Shown piece after piece: positions 1 to 8,482 of a stretch of DNA of 21,079 nucleotides; positions within the stretch are counted from its first letter, which is position 1, and every line of letters begins with the position of its first letter. The notes below the pieces were generated by a model. It worked only from the letters and a program-made list of their open reading frames with translations. It ran no database searches and was not told where the DNA came from. A program made the translations under genes and the position numbers. Source of the DNA: Haplomitrium mnioides (Eukaryota > Marchantiophyta > Haplomitriopsida > Calobryales); NCBI GenBank assembly GCA_049999725.1, contig JBNGIS010034235.1:1-21079 (forward strand). Reading direction: 5' to 3'.

Positions 1-399
1 AAGAACAAAACCTATGCGTGCATAGGATTTGCAAACAACATAAGCAATTCTTGATATTATTTATCTAGCAAAGGACTTTGGATTCAAAGCAATAATAGCA
101 AAATTTGGTGCAAGATTAAGGTGACATCCAACAATGAGAACAGTTTCTTCGCTTTATTTGACTCTTGACATGGTTTGGATTCAAACTAATGCAGCATACC
201 CTATGTGAACATAGAGTGTGTTCTCACAACTCAAGTTGTTAAGGTTTATTTTACTCAAATCTTATTTGTGAAACAAATACAAAACCAATATCTTGTTGTA
301 CTAAGTTGAGAAAGCAAAACATCTCTAAAACTAAGCTTTAAGTCTTGTAAAAAGAGCATCATACTAACTGTAGGTTTTAAAAGAGAAGAAATTTGTTAC
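1..399. other. Non-coding stretch, probably intron of the decayed minus-strand gene
   Basis: No convincing reading frame was seen on either strand. On the minus strand a splice-donor-like GTAAC at 399-395 follows the last codons of the neighbouring decayed gene, so this AT-rich stretch may be its intron, with any later exon outside the window. A palindrome, CCTATGCGTGCATAGG, at about 12-27 resembles the unit of the minisatellites at 1762-1920 and elsewhere. Confidence 0.4.
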
Positions 400-1639
400 C
401 TTTGTCACACTCGAAGATGGATTTTTCTCAAAATGATTTTATTTCTTCCCAAGTATCAAAAATAGCAAATCTATTGCATTTTGGAATTTGAATATTTGGA
501 AAATGAGTTCTCCAATGTTTTGTAAAACCTGAAAAACTAAGAGTGCAACCGAGATCTTTCTCTTTCAAATAAGTTGTGTATTAGCCATAAACTTCCTATT
601 TTGTAAAATTATCAAGCAAGTTATAAACTTTGTGAGTAGGCATTCTCTCACAGTGTTCTTGAAAAAAATTGTCCATCCGTTCACATACAAATACTCCTTT
701 AGCAGATAGTTCTCTATTTCTAAAAATGCCTGAAAGATGTGTGTTTTTGAAATTTTGAATCCTTTGAGTTCTATCATTCCCTAGTGATAGCATTAATTTA
801 AAGGCTCTTCTATAGACAATGGCATTGCCATGTAAAGTGAATCAATTGTCATTATCACAATCTTTTCTTGGTATTCTCGAATATCTTGATTCTTCATGCT
901 TTGTCAAAAATACATTTCTCTCCCAGCTCTCAGAAAATTTGTCTTATATAATAACAAACAATTATTTTGAAAACATGAAATTATCCTCAATTTCAAAACT
1001 GATAGAAGATCGAGTTTTTTCTTCACAAAGCTCTCGTCTTGATGGACTTTTCACAAAGAATTTTCACGTAAAGTGTTTGCCTATTTGGGTTTTGGCCCAG
1101 ATAAAGAATTCTTATGTATTGCTGGTCCCCTTGATCCATATGTGAGTTCAACCATTAGAGATAATTCATCTTCTTGGAGAATTTGCGCATCATCGACAAC
1201 ATTATTTGTTTATTCGAAATAAGTTTTCGATGGATGTAGACCACCTTGAGGATTAGGAGAACTGGACCATGCCAAAATAGAATCTTCATCAATATCTTAA
1301 GCATTTAAAAGAATTTTTGTAAAATAATCGGTGCTCTTGGCGATAGCTGTAACGAAATGTTGGTTGATTGAGACTCTTTGCTACAATCATTTCCTAAATT
1401 GTTATTTGAAGATTCCTCCAATTAAATTTGGTTTTTCAAAGATTTCCCAATCTTATTTAGAGGTTCAAACTTAATTAGAAATTGCTTGTTGTTTGAGTGG
1501 TGCCATCGATGAAGGTGAATCATCTCTAAAATTGAAATAGTCCACTGATTCTATGTTTTTTTGTGTTTTGAACAAAGACATTTGGATCTTGAACAATTTG
1601 GTCTTCATCTGATGAGGACAAAGAAAGGTCCACAACCAT
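400..1639 (-). pseudogene. Decayed protein-coding gene of uncertain family, divergent to the ParB-methyltransferase gene
   Basis: A long minus-strand reading frame can be followed from an ATG at 1639 (preceded directly by an in-frame TAG) down to about 400. It is broken by many in-frame stops, seven of them between about 1110 and 400, and by frameshifts near 1560-1550 and 1090. Between the breaks the product is clearly protein-like: an acidic serine-rich start (LSSSDEDQIVQDP), then QHFVTAIAKSTDYFTKIL, then RRAFKLMLSLGNDRTQRIQ, CERMPTHKVYNLLDNFTK, and a C-terminal block SGFTKHWRTHFPNIQIPKC followed by NRFAIFDTWEEIKS. From memory this layout (LGN.R.QRIQ; H/W..HFP...IPK..RF..CD.C) resembles repeated hypothetical proteins of mosses and some animals that are probably transposon-encoded; that is an inference. 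The exon may end at 400 before GTAAC. The gene starts about 0.76 kb from the TATA box of the plus-strand gene, facing away from it. Confidence 0.55.
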
Positions 1640-1761
1640 CTAGAAATTATGACTTGAACGCTTTTCTATTGATCTAATAGAGTAGTCAAGTCAAAGAAAG
1701 ATTTAACTTTGACCGCTTGATCGACAATAAAGATTCAGTGTGTGCAGAGGGTTGAGTCTTG

Positions 1762-1920
1762 GATCCTATGCATGCATTGGGTTTCCTCTTTGATCTTTTG
1801 CATGCAAGTTGTTCACTCCTTGATCCTATGCACACATTGGGTTCACTCCTTGACCTTAAACATGCATAGGGTTCAATCCCTGATCCTATGTGTATATAGG
1901 ATTCACTTTCTCGATCTTTT
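1762..1920. repeat. 30-bp minisatellite, about five units
   Basis: Units begin at 1762, 1792, 1822, 1852 and 1882 with an exact 30-bp step, and a partial unit follows at 1913. The consensus is close to GATCCTATGCATGCATTGGG followed by TTCACTCCTT. The core CATGCATG is self-complementary, as in the 24-bp arrays at 3012 and 4994. Confidence 0.85.
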
Positions 1921-2216
1921 TGGGTAGACTTATCTGATTCAAAAAAAGCCATCTTTTTCTCCAAAATATTTGCCATCACACTTGACACTTTAGGTATTTC
2001 ATCGCTTGCATCCTAAAAAACACAATTTGAAACTATCTCAAGCTGCATCTCAAAAGTAACACTTTTTATGCAAACATGAATCTTGAAATTCTAACCTCTT
2101 CTTGCCTTTGAAAACTCCACCCATTGAAAAATAACAATAGAAAAGAAACAATTTGAGGAAAATATTTTAACAAATATTCTCAACTTCTGCTGGTATACCC
2201 AAAAGATGTGTTTTTG

Positions 2217-2250
2217 AAAATTTCACAAAACGACAAAATTGTGAAATTTT
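2217..2250. repeat. Perfect 12-bp inverted repeat with 10-base loop
   Basis: AAAATTTCACAA at 2217-2228 is the exact reverse complement of TTGTGAAATTTT at 2239-2250. It lies 150 bases upstream of the TATA box of the plus-strand gene. It could be an operator-like palindrome, a cruciform, or chance in AT-rich DNA. Confidence 0.7.
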
Positions 2251-2397
2251 AGTAAAGGAAATGAAAAAGAAAAGAAATTAGAAAGCTGAAAACAAGAAAT
2301 GCTTTATATGCTAGCTTTTTTTGCACCATGAGAAACTACATGTCAAGAGCTTCGCGAATCAATTTTTGGCAAGAAAACACGTTTTTTGATATTTTGG

Positions 2398-2406
2398 TAT
2401 AAAAGG
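2398..2406 (+). promoter_or_regulatory. TATA box of the ParB-methyltransferase gene
   Basis: TATAAAAGG is a near-ideal plant TATA box. The first reading frame of the downstream gene opens about 60 bases later, so transcription would start around 2430. It is the only strong TATA match I noticed in front of the gene. Confidence 0.5.
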
Positions 2407-3011
2407 AGCGACAATAAAACGTTTCTTGCTATTGTCACGAGTTCACTTTCTGGTTTTTGTTTTCTTGTCGATGTTGGTTTTGCAATTTCTTTTCATTTAG
2501 CCATTTTATGCTTTTCATTCATTGTGAACTTTTTTTCGTAAGATTTTTGCCCTTCTTTTTTACTAGTTTACAATTTGGAGACAATGACATAAAAAGCAAT
2601 GCTCCAAAACCAGCTCAACCAAATCCTTTTAGATATTCTGATGTTTTGAAGGTTCAGGAGTCACAAAAACTAGCCTACAAATGGCTAGTTTGTTGTGGAA
2701 CGATAACAGATATCGACCATTGCCTTTATCTTTTTCACACTAAAGGTGAAAATTTTAACATGGACCTTTTGGTCCAAATCACAATGACTCAAAAGGGGCA
2801 TACAGCCCACATGAGGCTACTTATGCAGTTTAAATTGTCAATTACCCCATTCAAAGCTTCACCAAAGAAATTCAGCTTCAATGAGATGAAGCCACAAGAC
2901 ATCTTCACGAGGGATCTGTAGTAAGCTTTTGACGACGGTGAGGTGAGTCTTACAATATTTTTTTTGCAATCGTTTCAATTGTTTTGTTGCTTAAAAGTCA
3001 TTGAGCGCATG

Positions 3012-3329
3012 GACTCCCTAGTCCAAGCGCGCTTGGACTCCGGTGTTCTTGGGCGAATGGACTCCTGAGTTCATGCGCGCATGGACTCCATAGTCTAAGC
3101 GTGCAGGGACTCCGAAGTCTAAGTGCGTAGGGACTCTCTAGTCCATGCGTGCATAGACTCAAGTAGTAAGTCCATGCACGCAAGGACTAGGGATTCTATG
3201 CTTGCAAAGACTCCTTAGTCCTTGCTCGTTTGGACTAGAGAGTCCATGCTCGCAGAGACTCCTTAGTCTCTACTTGCTTGGATTAGGGAGTCCATGCGCG
3301 TATGAACTCTTTAGCATCTTTGGGCTTAG
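3012..3329. repeat. 24-bp palindrome-rich minisatellite in the first large intron
   Basis: About 13 units follow each other with a 24-bp step, one of them 29 bp long. The consensus is close to GACTCCNTAGTCCATGCGCG followed by CATG. Each unit contains two nested self-complementary pieces, GACT..AGTC and CATGCGCGCATG. The array lies wholly inside the interval between the donor at 2943 and the acceptor at 3468. A poly-T run follows at about 3400-3414. Confidence 0.9.
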
Positions 3330-3468
3330 ACTATAGGTTCAAATAATCGAAACCACTTATTAAACTCTGGAAAATTTTTTGTGTTAAGTCATTGGCAGTT
3401 TTTTTTTTTTTTTTGCTTTCAATTTTCTCAGTATTTGTTAGACTTTGTCAATGCTTACCTTAAAGCAG

Positions 3469-4885
3469 AGTGGGTAGAGAAGGGCTCTATCATGGTTTCC
3501 ATCTCTATTAAACTTTTGAAAGTCAAGTAATTAAAGGGTACGTACTCAATAACTTGTGTCGCATCTAAGCGGGGCTTCGATGACTATGGTAGCAATGGGT
3601 GGACCATCTATTGCCAAAAAAAGAAAGGAGGTGGAGTGAGTCGAGGCTCTGAAAAAGAAGAAGTAGGCCCTACTCAAGAAGAATCCCACCACCTGTTGAG
3701 GAGGAGCAAGTCTCATCTCCCAATCCAACTAGTTCATCTTCAGCAGCCTCTTCATCGTCAACTCCTAGCAGCTCAGAGGAGGAAGTAGAGGGGGAGCCAA
3801 TGCAGGCAACCTCAAGAGCAAAAACACAATTGCACAAGGGGATGTGGACATTCAAGAAAGAGAGAAGGTGCATCCTCAGACACTATCCAAAGAAGACAAA
3901 AATAAGATTAAGAGCTATGCCATCCAACGGTGTAGATTCTGAGAGGAAGCAATAACAATTCACCTAGAGAACTTGAACCATCTAAAACATGGAATGGATA
4001 AATGGGGGTCATTTCAGATTAGGAGGTTAAATGAGGATTTTTTGGAGCTTCTACTGCAAAGAATGCTTATGAACAAGTACACACACAGTTTCTTCATTGT
4101 TGTGGTGGACCCGAAGTGCAGGTTAAAAGACAAGTAAGATTTTGATCTTAGTAACCATGACAAGTACAAATATAAGATTGCAGGAGGTAGTCATAGTGTT
4201 ACCGCAAGGTAGCTTTTAATTACCAAATATGGAGCAAAAAGTCCTATTCTTTCACTCTACAATCGTTATGTTGACGTGGGGTTGACACCAACAGAAGCCC
4301 GCATCTTTGCAACTAATAACAATTATGACCAATGGTATAGGCTGGAAATGACGTTGATTCAAAGGTTGAGTATTGTCATTAGAGATACATGGAAAGTAAG
4401 ATGGTGTCATCCCAAAATTAAAAAGAGAATTGGTGTTGGAGACTTTGGAAATAAAGCCAAAGTCCACTCTTGAGAAGATCGTCATATCTCAAGACAATTG
4501 GTTCCAACTAGTGTTTCAAAGTTGAGAGCTCTAAGAGTTACAACAAAGCATATTTACGATGTGGGAGAAAAATACGGTGAAGTGTCACAAGCCAAAGGCC
4601 AAAGGATTTTTGAGAATGGAGGGCATGAAGTGGACACCATGGAGGTCACTTGAGGGTCTTCCCAATGAAATAAAAGTTTCTGGTTTGAAGTGCGTGGAAG
4701 CCGAAGAGCATTCAATTGAAGAAATGTCTCGTAAACTTGAGAGAAAAAAAGTTTTGGCAATGATGATAAATTCTTTTTGCTCCAAGGTGTACTGAAGCTC
4801 ATGAGAGAAAGGAAGGATAGAGTATCCCATTCACATTAAGGAGTCAAAAATGTCCTCATTTTATTCAAGCTTTGACAAATTGTTG
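3469..4885 (+). pseudogene. Large exon of copy A encoding a ParB-like domain
   Basis: The exon opens with WVEKGSIMVSISIKLLKVK, passes a serine/glutamate-rich linker (SSPNPTSSSSAASSSSTPSS, about 3710-3770) and enters a frame with few stops from about 3830 to 4472. There the protein reads like a ParB/Srx-fold domain. A strand ending in VVVDP is followed by KYKIAGGSHSVTAR at 4168-4209, matching the Y-x-I-x-G-x-x-R/S-x-x-A signature of the ParB nucleotide-binding loop. Next comes GLTPTEARIFATNNNYDQWY (about 4278-4338), which matches the E-A...N...R..M..E helix region. In-frame stops are a TGA near 3938, a TAA at about 4135 and a TAG at 4210; a frameshift near 4435 leads into an unrecognised helical region (SRKLERKKVLAMMINSF). 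Bacterial and phage modification enzymes often join a ParB-like N-terminus to a DNA methyltransferase, which fits the next exons. The ParB call is by eye only. Confidence 0.5.
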
Positions 4886-4993
4886 GTAAGTTCTTTTTTC
4901 CATTTTTTCAGTTCTTTTACCAAAGTTGTATGGAATTGTTTTTTAGGTTATCAAGTCAATGCTTGCCAAGAGTCTTGAGTTCTTGGGCACATG

Positions 4994-5077
4994 GACTCTC
5001 AAATCCATGCGCATATGGACTATTGATTCCATGTTTGCATTGACTCAAGTGTCCATGCGCGCATGGACCATTGTTCT
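4994..5077. repeat. 24-bp minisatellite in the second large intron, about 3.5 units
   Basis: Units start at 4994, 5018, 5042 and 5066 with an exact 24-bp step and the same consensus (GACTC...TCCATGCGCGCATG) as the array at 3012-3329. The array sits between the donor at 4886 and the acceptor at 5279 of the same gene. Confidence 0.85.
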
Positions 5078-5279
5078 TATTCAAAGTCAAGGTCTTTGTT
5101 TTTGTTTTCTCCTCTGACTTTTTCCTCTATGTTGTGTACATAGGGATAAAATGTTTAAACGACACCTTTCCAAAAAATTAACGGCCGCTGCCAAAGGGCG
5201 AAAGAGATTGGGGGTCAAAGATCAAGTCCAAACCCTCACTCTTGTATTCTACCCTTCTGTTTTTTTGCTCCATTGTTAG

Positions 5280-5930
5280 AAATCCAAAGAGTGGAAGGAA
5301 AGGCAGCAAAATGAAGCGACTGCTCTTCTAACCAAAGGAGGGCATGAAGAACAAGATGAGGACTTGATGTCTTATATCAATAGACTCAACGTGGTGTTTT
5401 ATCAAGTCCACGGGGAGGCTAATGCTTGACAGTTCAAGGGATTAGAGAAACCCAAATGTTTCACTTTAGCGATTGCAGATATTTCTTACGGTAACAACCT
5501 TAAAGAATGCAAGCATGATGATTCTAAACCCTTCACCAAGGATGCCATTTTTGACATCGTTTCTTCTTTTGCAACTACTACAACTTTTGATTTTTGGTCT
5601 TTTGGAATAATCAATTCTTGTTAACAATTCGGCATCGTCGAGTATGCTCTTTTAGAGGTTTGCTATGCTATCAAACATGGCATTTGGCAAGTTTTATTTT
5701 GATTTTTTCATATTTTAGTTTATTTGTTTTAATTTTTTTCTTTGTCTCATTTGTTTTTTATTACTATGAGAACAAAAACAATATTCATCATTCGGGTGGT
5801 CCTAAAATCGCTCACACTTATGAGTAGTAGGCTTTAAGCTACTGGACCAAAGAGGGCAAGTGGAGCATGAAGCTCTTCAACTTGCAATCTGGTGATGCAA
5901 GCGGTCGTTCTCGACAAATTATGCTGAAAC
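5280..5930 (+). pseudogene. Copy A methyltransferase exons: motif IV region, truncated before motif I
   Basis: From 5280 the frame runs to about 5700 with only two in-frame stops: a TGA near 5428 where copy B has CGA, and a TAA near 5623 where copy B has TTG. The product holds CFTLAIADISYGNNLKE. DISYG (5478-5492) sits where beta-class DNA methyltransferases carry the catalytic DPPY motif IV, followed by KPFTKDAIFDIVSSF and FDFWSF as in that fold. A short AT-rich intron seems to lie at 5687-5770, but its donor is GC (TG|GCAAGTT) where copy B has GTAAGTT. Simple joining leaves the frame one base off. The last recognisable block is IHHSGGPKIAHTYE, two stops, then YWTKEGKWSMKLFNLQSGD, ending near 5925. 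After that point the similarity to copy B stops abruptly. Confidence 0.6.
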
Positions 5931-6364
5931 AACTACTACTTTGAACGAGGAACCACTATTGGGTTCTTGTTTCATTTGGTGTTTGCAAAAACCTATTTTG
6001 AAATTTTGGCATCAAAAATCATGAACTTGATGCTAGTAGTATTCGTTTGCAAACAAAATATAATTTTATATATCAAAATGGCTCATTTCAAGTGCACAAT
6101 GTATTAAAAACAAATCTTCTTATGAGAGTTTTATCAAAATTGCTTTCATAATTTCTTCTTTAAAAAGCATGAGCATCACCAAACAGAATATATGCAAAAT
6201 GTACATGACATTTGTTGTTATATATTTTCAAAACTAAAAAAATGATATCATTAATTTTGAAATTTGATAAAAACATTCAAATTTTATCAGAAAAAAATTT
6301 GAACTAGAACCCTAAAGTGTCGGAGCAAAAAGATTGTTGAAGAAAAATTGTAAAAGCATTGTTG
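5931..6364. other. AT-rich stretch without recognisable gene
   Basis: This begins where copy A loses similarity to copy B. No reading frame, terminal repeat or RNA gene was recognised. It could be an insertion that removed the end of copy A, or unrelated intergenic DNA. Confidence 0.5.
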
Positions 6365-6840
6365 ATGCCTATGTGCGCATGGACAATTGAAGCATGTGTG
6401 TAGGCATGGTTTGTTTGATAAGGTCCATGCACGCATAGACAGTTGAAGCTCACGCAAGCTTTAATAACTAAAGCCCATGCGCGCATGGACAACTAAAGCC
6501 CATGTGTAGGCAAGCCTTGTTTCATAAGGTCCATGTGCAAAGGGACAATCAAATCCCACGCAAGCTTGAACAACTAAAGCCCATACGTGCATGGAAATTT
6601 GAAGCCTGTATGTAGGCATGATTTGTTTGATAAGGTCTATGTGCAAAGGGACAATCAAAGCCAAGCGAGCTTGAACAACTAAAGCCCATATATGCATGGA
6701 AATTTGAAGCCCGTGTGTAGGCACGATTTGTTTGATAAGGTCTACGTGCGCAAAGACAGCTGAAGCCCACGCAAGCTTGAACAACTAAAGCTCATGGACA
6801 CATGGACAACTGAAGCCTAGGCAAGCACAGATAGATCAGT
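6365..6840. repeat. 106-bp tandem repeat, about 4.5 units
   Basis: The marker AAGCCCATGCGCGCATGGAC, or close variants, recurs at about 6365, 6471, 6577, 6682 and 6788, steps of 105-106 bp. Within each unit are two or three shorter copies of a CCATGNGCGCATGGACA-like motif, so it looks like a higher-order form of the same palindromic minisatellite family. Open minus-strand frames through it are by-products of the repeat. Confidence 0.85.
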
Positions 6841-7144
6841 ACTTGGAAGTAGGGACTACTAAAGCTCTTCTAAGAAAGGACTGCAAAAACTCAAGATTCA
6901 AGAAAACTTGAACAAATTTTGAAAAACAAGAAAGGGAGCTTCCATACCNNNNNNNNNNNNNNNNNNNNNNNNNNNNNNNNNNNNNNNNNNNNNNNNNNNN
7001 NNNNNNNNNNNNNNNNNNNNNNNNNNNNNNNNNNNNNNNNNNNNNNNNNNNNNNNNNNNNNNNNNNNTAAAGAAAAAACTTAAATTGGATTTGGAATGCA
7101 ATAAGAATGAAGACGAATCAAATAATATTTTTTGAAGAAAATAC
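6841..7144. other. Unassigned stretch containing the assembly gap
   Basis: Bases 6949-7067 are N (119 bases, size probably estimated). The flanks are AT-rich and hold no gene that I can support. The right flank is the 3' region of copy B. Confidence 0.9.
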
Positions 7145-7150
7145 TTTATT
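7145..7150 (-). promoter_or_regulatory. Poly(A) signal AATAAA for copy B
   Basis: On the minus strand AATAAA lies within ATATAATAAAGTATTTTC, about 60 bases after the TAG stop (7211-7209) of the methyltransferase reading frame. The spacing and AT-rich surroundings suit a eukaryotic 3' end, which argues against bacterial contamination. Confidence 0.55.
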
Positions 7151-7806
7151 ATATACAAAAATTACATCAGTCTAATGCTACAACTCTATCCTCTTCAAGA
7201 GCAATTGTCTACTCTAAATCAATTGCTTCTGAATCTTCAACATCTACAACCACCAGAGAGTTTTGCCAAGACTTTCTAGTCCCAATGATCACAACAAAAT
7301 CACTAGATGCACATGCAATACTAGGAGGAACATGGTCCTTGTGGTACGCATATAGTATCTGCGATTTGGTCACATCGTATGGCAAAGAAGCCATCATCAA
7401 AACTCTATGAGGAATATAGATAGATTGACATCTATTATATTCCACTACGATGCAATTTTGCATTAGCTTTAAGGTACAGGCAAGGCATATGTCGGACCTA
7501 GAGCAAAGATCTAAAATCCAATCTTCCTCTCTTGTTAAATGGTCAATGAAAAAATTATACAAAGCCTAGAGCTTTTGGTTAACATTCACAAAAATGTCAT
7601 CTCATGGATGTTTAAGCTTGGCTGGCACAACAAAGCAAATGAACACACTCGGCATAATTTGACGAGGACAACCAGTGGCATTATTAGTTTGCAAGTTGAA
7701 GAGCTTCGTGCTCTACTTGCCCTCCTTTGTCCAGTAGCCTATAGTCCAAATACTTGTGAGCATGAGTAGTTTAAGGACCACCTAAATGATGAATATACTT
7801 TTGTCT

Positions 7807-7905
7807 CTATAGTAACAAAAACAAACAAATGAGACAAAAGAAGTAAAGTAAGGGAAAAATAAAATGCATAAACCATTAGATGAAAAATATCAAAATACAA
7901 CTTAC
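7807..7905 (-). other. 99-bp spliceosomal intron in copy B
   Basis: On the minus strand the donor is TG|GTAAGTTG at 7905 and the acceptor TTACTATAG at 7807; the inside is T-rich. The matching interval of copy A (5687-5770) aligns with it (TTTGTCTCATTTG shared). Exact joining puts the downstream frame one base off, so one copy has lost a base or the boundary is slightly different. Confidence 0.5.
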
Positions 7906-8174
7906 CACATGTCGTGGTTGATGGCACAACAAGCCTCTAGTGTAGCATCCTCGACAATGCAAAATTGTTGCAAAGAGTGGATAGTTACAAAAGACCAAAA
8001 CTCAAAAGTGGTAACAGCCGCAAAAGAAGAAACCATATCAAAAATATCATCCTTCGTGAAGGGTTCTGAATGATCATGCTTACATTTCTTAAGGTAATAA
8101 CCATAAAGAATACCAACAATAACTAAAGTGAAACATCTTGGTTTCACTAAACCCTTCAACTGTCGAGCATTAGA

Positions 8175-8179
8175 CTCCC
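8175..8179. repeat. Presumed target-site duplication CTCCC (left copy)
   Basis: These five bases directly precede the LTR start TGTCAG. On the minus strand they read GGGAG, and copy A has GGGAG at the same codons (CAC GGG GAG GCT AAT). They therefore belong to the interrupted methyltransferase gene. The partner copy should follow the far LTR, beyond the window. Confidence 0.55.
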
Positions 8180-8482
8180 TGTCAGCCTTGACGTCGGTCT
8201 CTTATCTCTTTTCCAACTGATGTACCCCAACTTAAGGGCTGATTTGTGTTTCAAGACCTTTTATAGGAGGGGCTTTGCACCAATATGACCCCCACTCTTA
8301 CTTACCCACTCTGGAGTAGCTACAACACTACCTTACAACAACCAAGTACAACACACACATTCACACACCCACAACCAACACTCGTTCTCCCGTTGAAACC
8401 AATGGACTTGAATAATATTTCATAATATTTCAGCGGCCTACAAATACTCCAATTCTATTGAGCCTCTGGCTTGCCCTCCTTC

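Larger units (their letters stand above)
1640..2397. other. Spacer between two divergent decayed genes
   Basis: This stretch holds a 30-bp tandem array (1762-1920) and a hairpin-forming inverted repeat (2217-2250). Both strands are open through the array only because its period is a multiple of three. On the minus strand an open frame (1988-1686) begins before the array and could be a 5' exon of the gene at 400-1639, but nothing beyond the repeat supports that. Confidence 0.4.
2508..5930 (+). pseudogene. Decayed multi-exon ParB-like / DNA methyltransferase gene, copy A
   Basis: This is the overall extent of a broken nuclear gene. Likely coding blocks are 2567-2942, 3469-4885, 5280-5686 and 5771-5930. 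They are separated by intervals with good splice signals: AG|GTGAGT at 2943, TTAAAGCAG at 3468, GTAAGT at 4886 and TTGTTAG at 5279. The first block has an acceptor-like TTTTTACTAG ending at 2566; its protein contains PFRYSDVLKVQESQKLAYKW and is not recognised. The order of parts is: unrecognised N-terminal block, acidic/serine-rich linker, ParB-like domain, unrecognised middle, then DNA methyltransferase motif IV region. A basic segment at about 5144-5220 (MFKRHLSKKLTAAAKGRKR) could be a further exon. In-frame stops and shifts occur in every block. Similarity to copy B (7209-8179) stops near 5925, so the methyltransferase motif I half is missing. An upstream ATG at 2471 is closed after nine codons, so the true start is unclear. 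Confidence 0.6.
7209..8179 (-). pseudogene. Beta-class DNA methyltransferase gene, copy B, 5' part cut off by an LTR element
   Basis: The gene is read from 8179 leftwards. Exon 8179-7906 gives ARQLKGLVKPRCFTLVIVG, then the motif IV position as GILYG (8114-8100), then KDDIFDMVSSFAAVTTFEFW. After the intron (7905-7807) come a GYWTKEGK block and QTNNATGCPRQIM, then VNVNQKL, a TAG, and ALYNFFIDHL, which looks like the HPTQKP-LAL segment of this family. Then DWILDLCSRSDICLACTLKL (motif I, 7523-7470; functional enzymes have D-x-F/C-x-G-S/T-G-T), NCIVVEYNRCQSIYIPHR, and a tail to the TAG at 7211. The order motif IV then motif I is typical of beta-class N4-cytosine/N6-adenine DNA methyltransferases. 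Motif IV has lost its Asp and Pro and motif I its glycines, so the copy is dead even without the truncation. The ParB part should lie beyond the LTR element, outside the window. Confidence 0.65.

Noticed and set aside
819-1145. Plus-strand open frame of 108 codons as a gene
   Set aside because: It lies opposite the decayed minus-strand gene, whose reading frame is far more protein-like and continues beyond both its ends.
1686-1988. Repeat protein encoded across the 30-bp array
   Set aside because: The period is divisible by three and both strands are open through it. No conserved flanking sequence supports translation, so it is left only as a remote 5' exon possibility.
3012-3329. CRISPR-like array
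   Set aside because: The units are contiguous 24-bp repeats without unique spacers, and the setting is eukaryotic. It is a minisatellite.
7209-8179. Bacterial contamination as the source of the methyltransferase
   Set aside because: There is an intron with good splice signals, AATAAA after the stop, a related multi-exon copy nearby and a plant retrotransposon inserted into it.
2508-8179. Copies A and B as one recent inverted duplication
   Set aside because: The copies differ at many residues, carry different disabling changes and lack matching sequence outside the shared exons and short intron. They look like separate, older family members.
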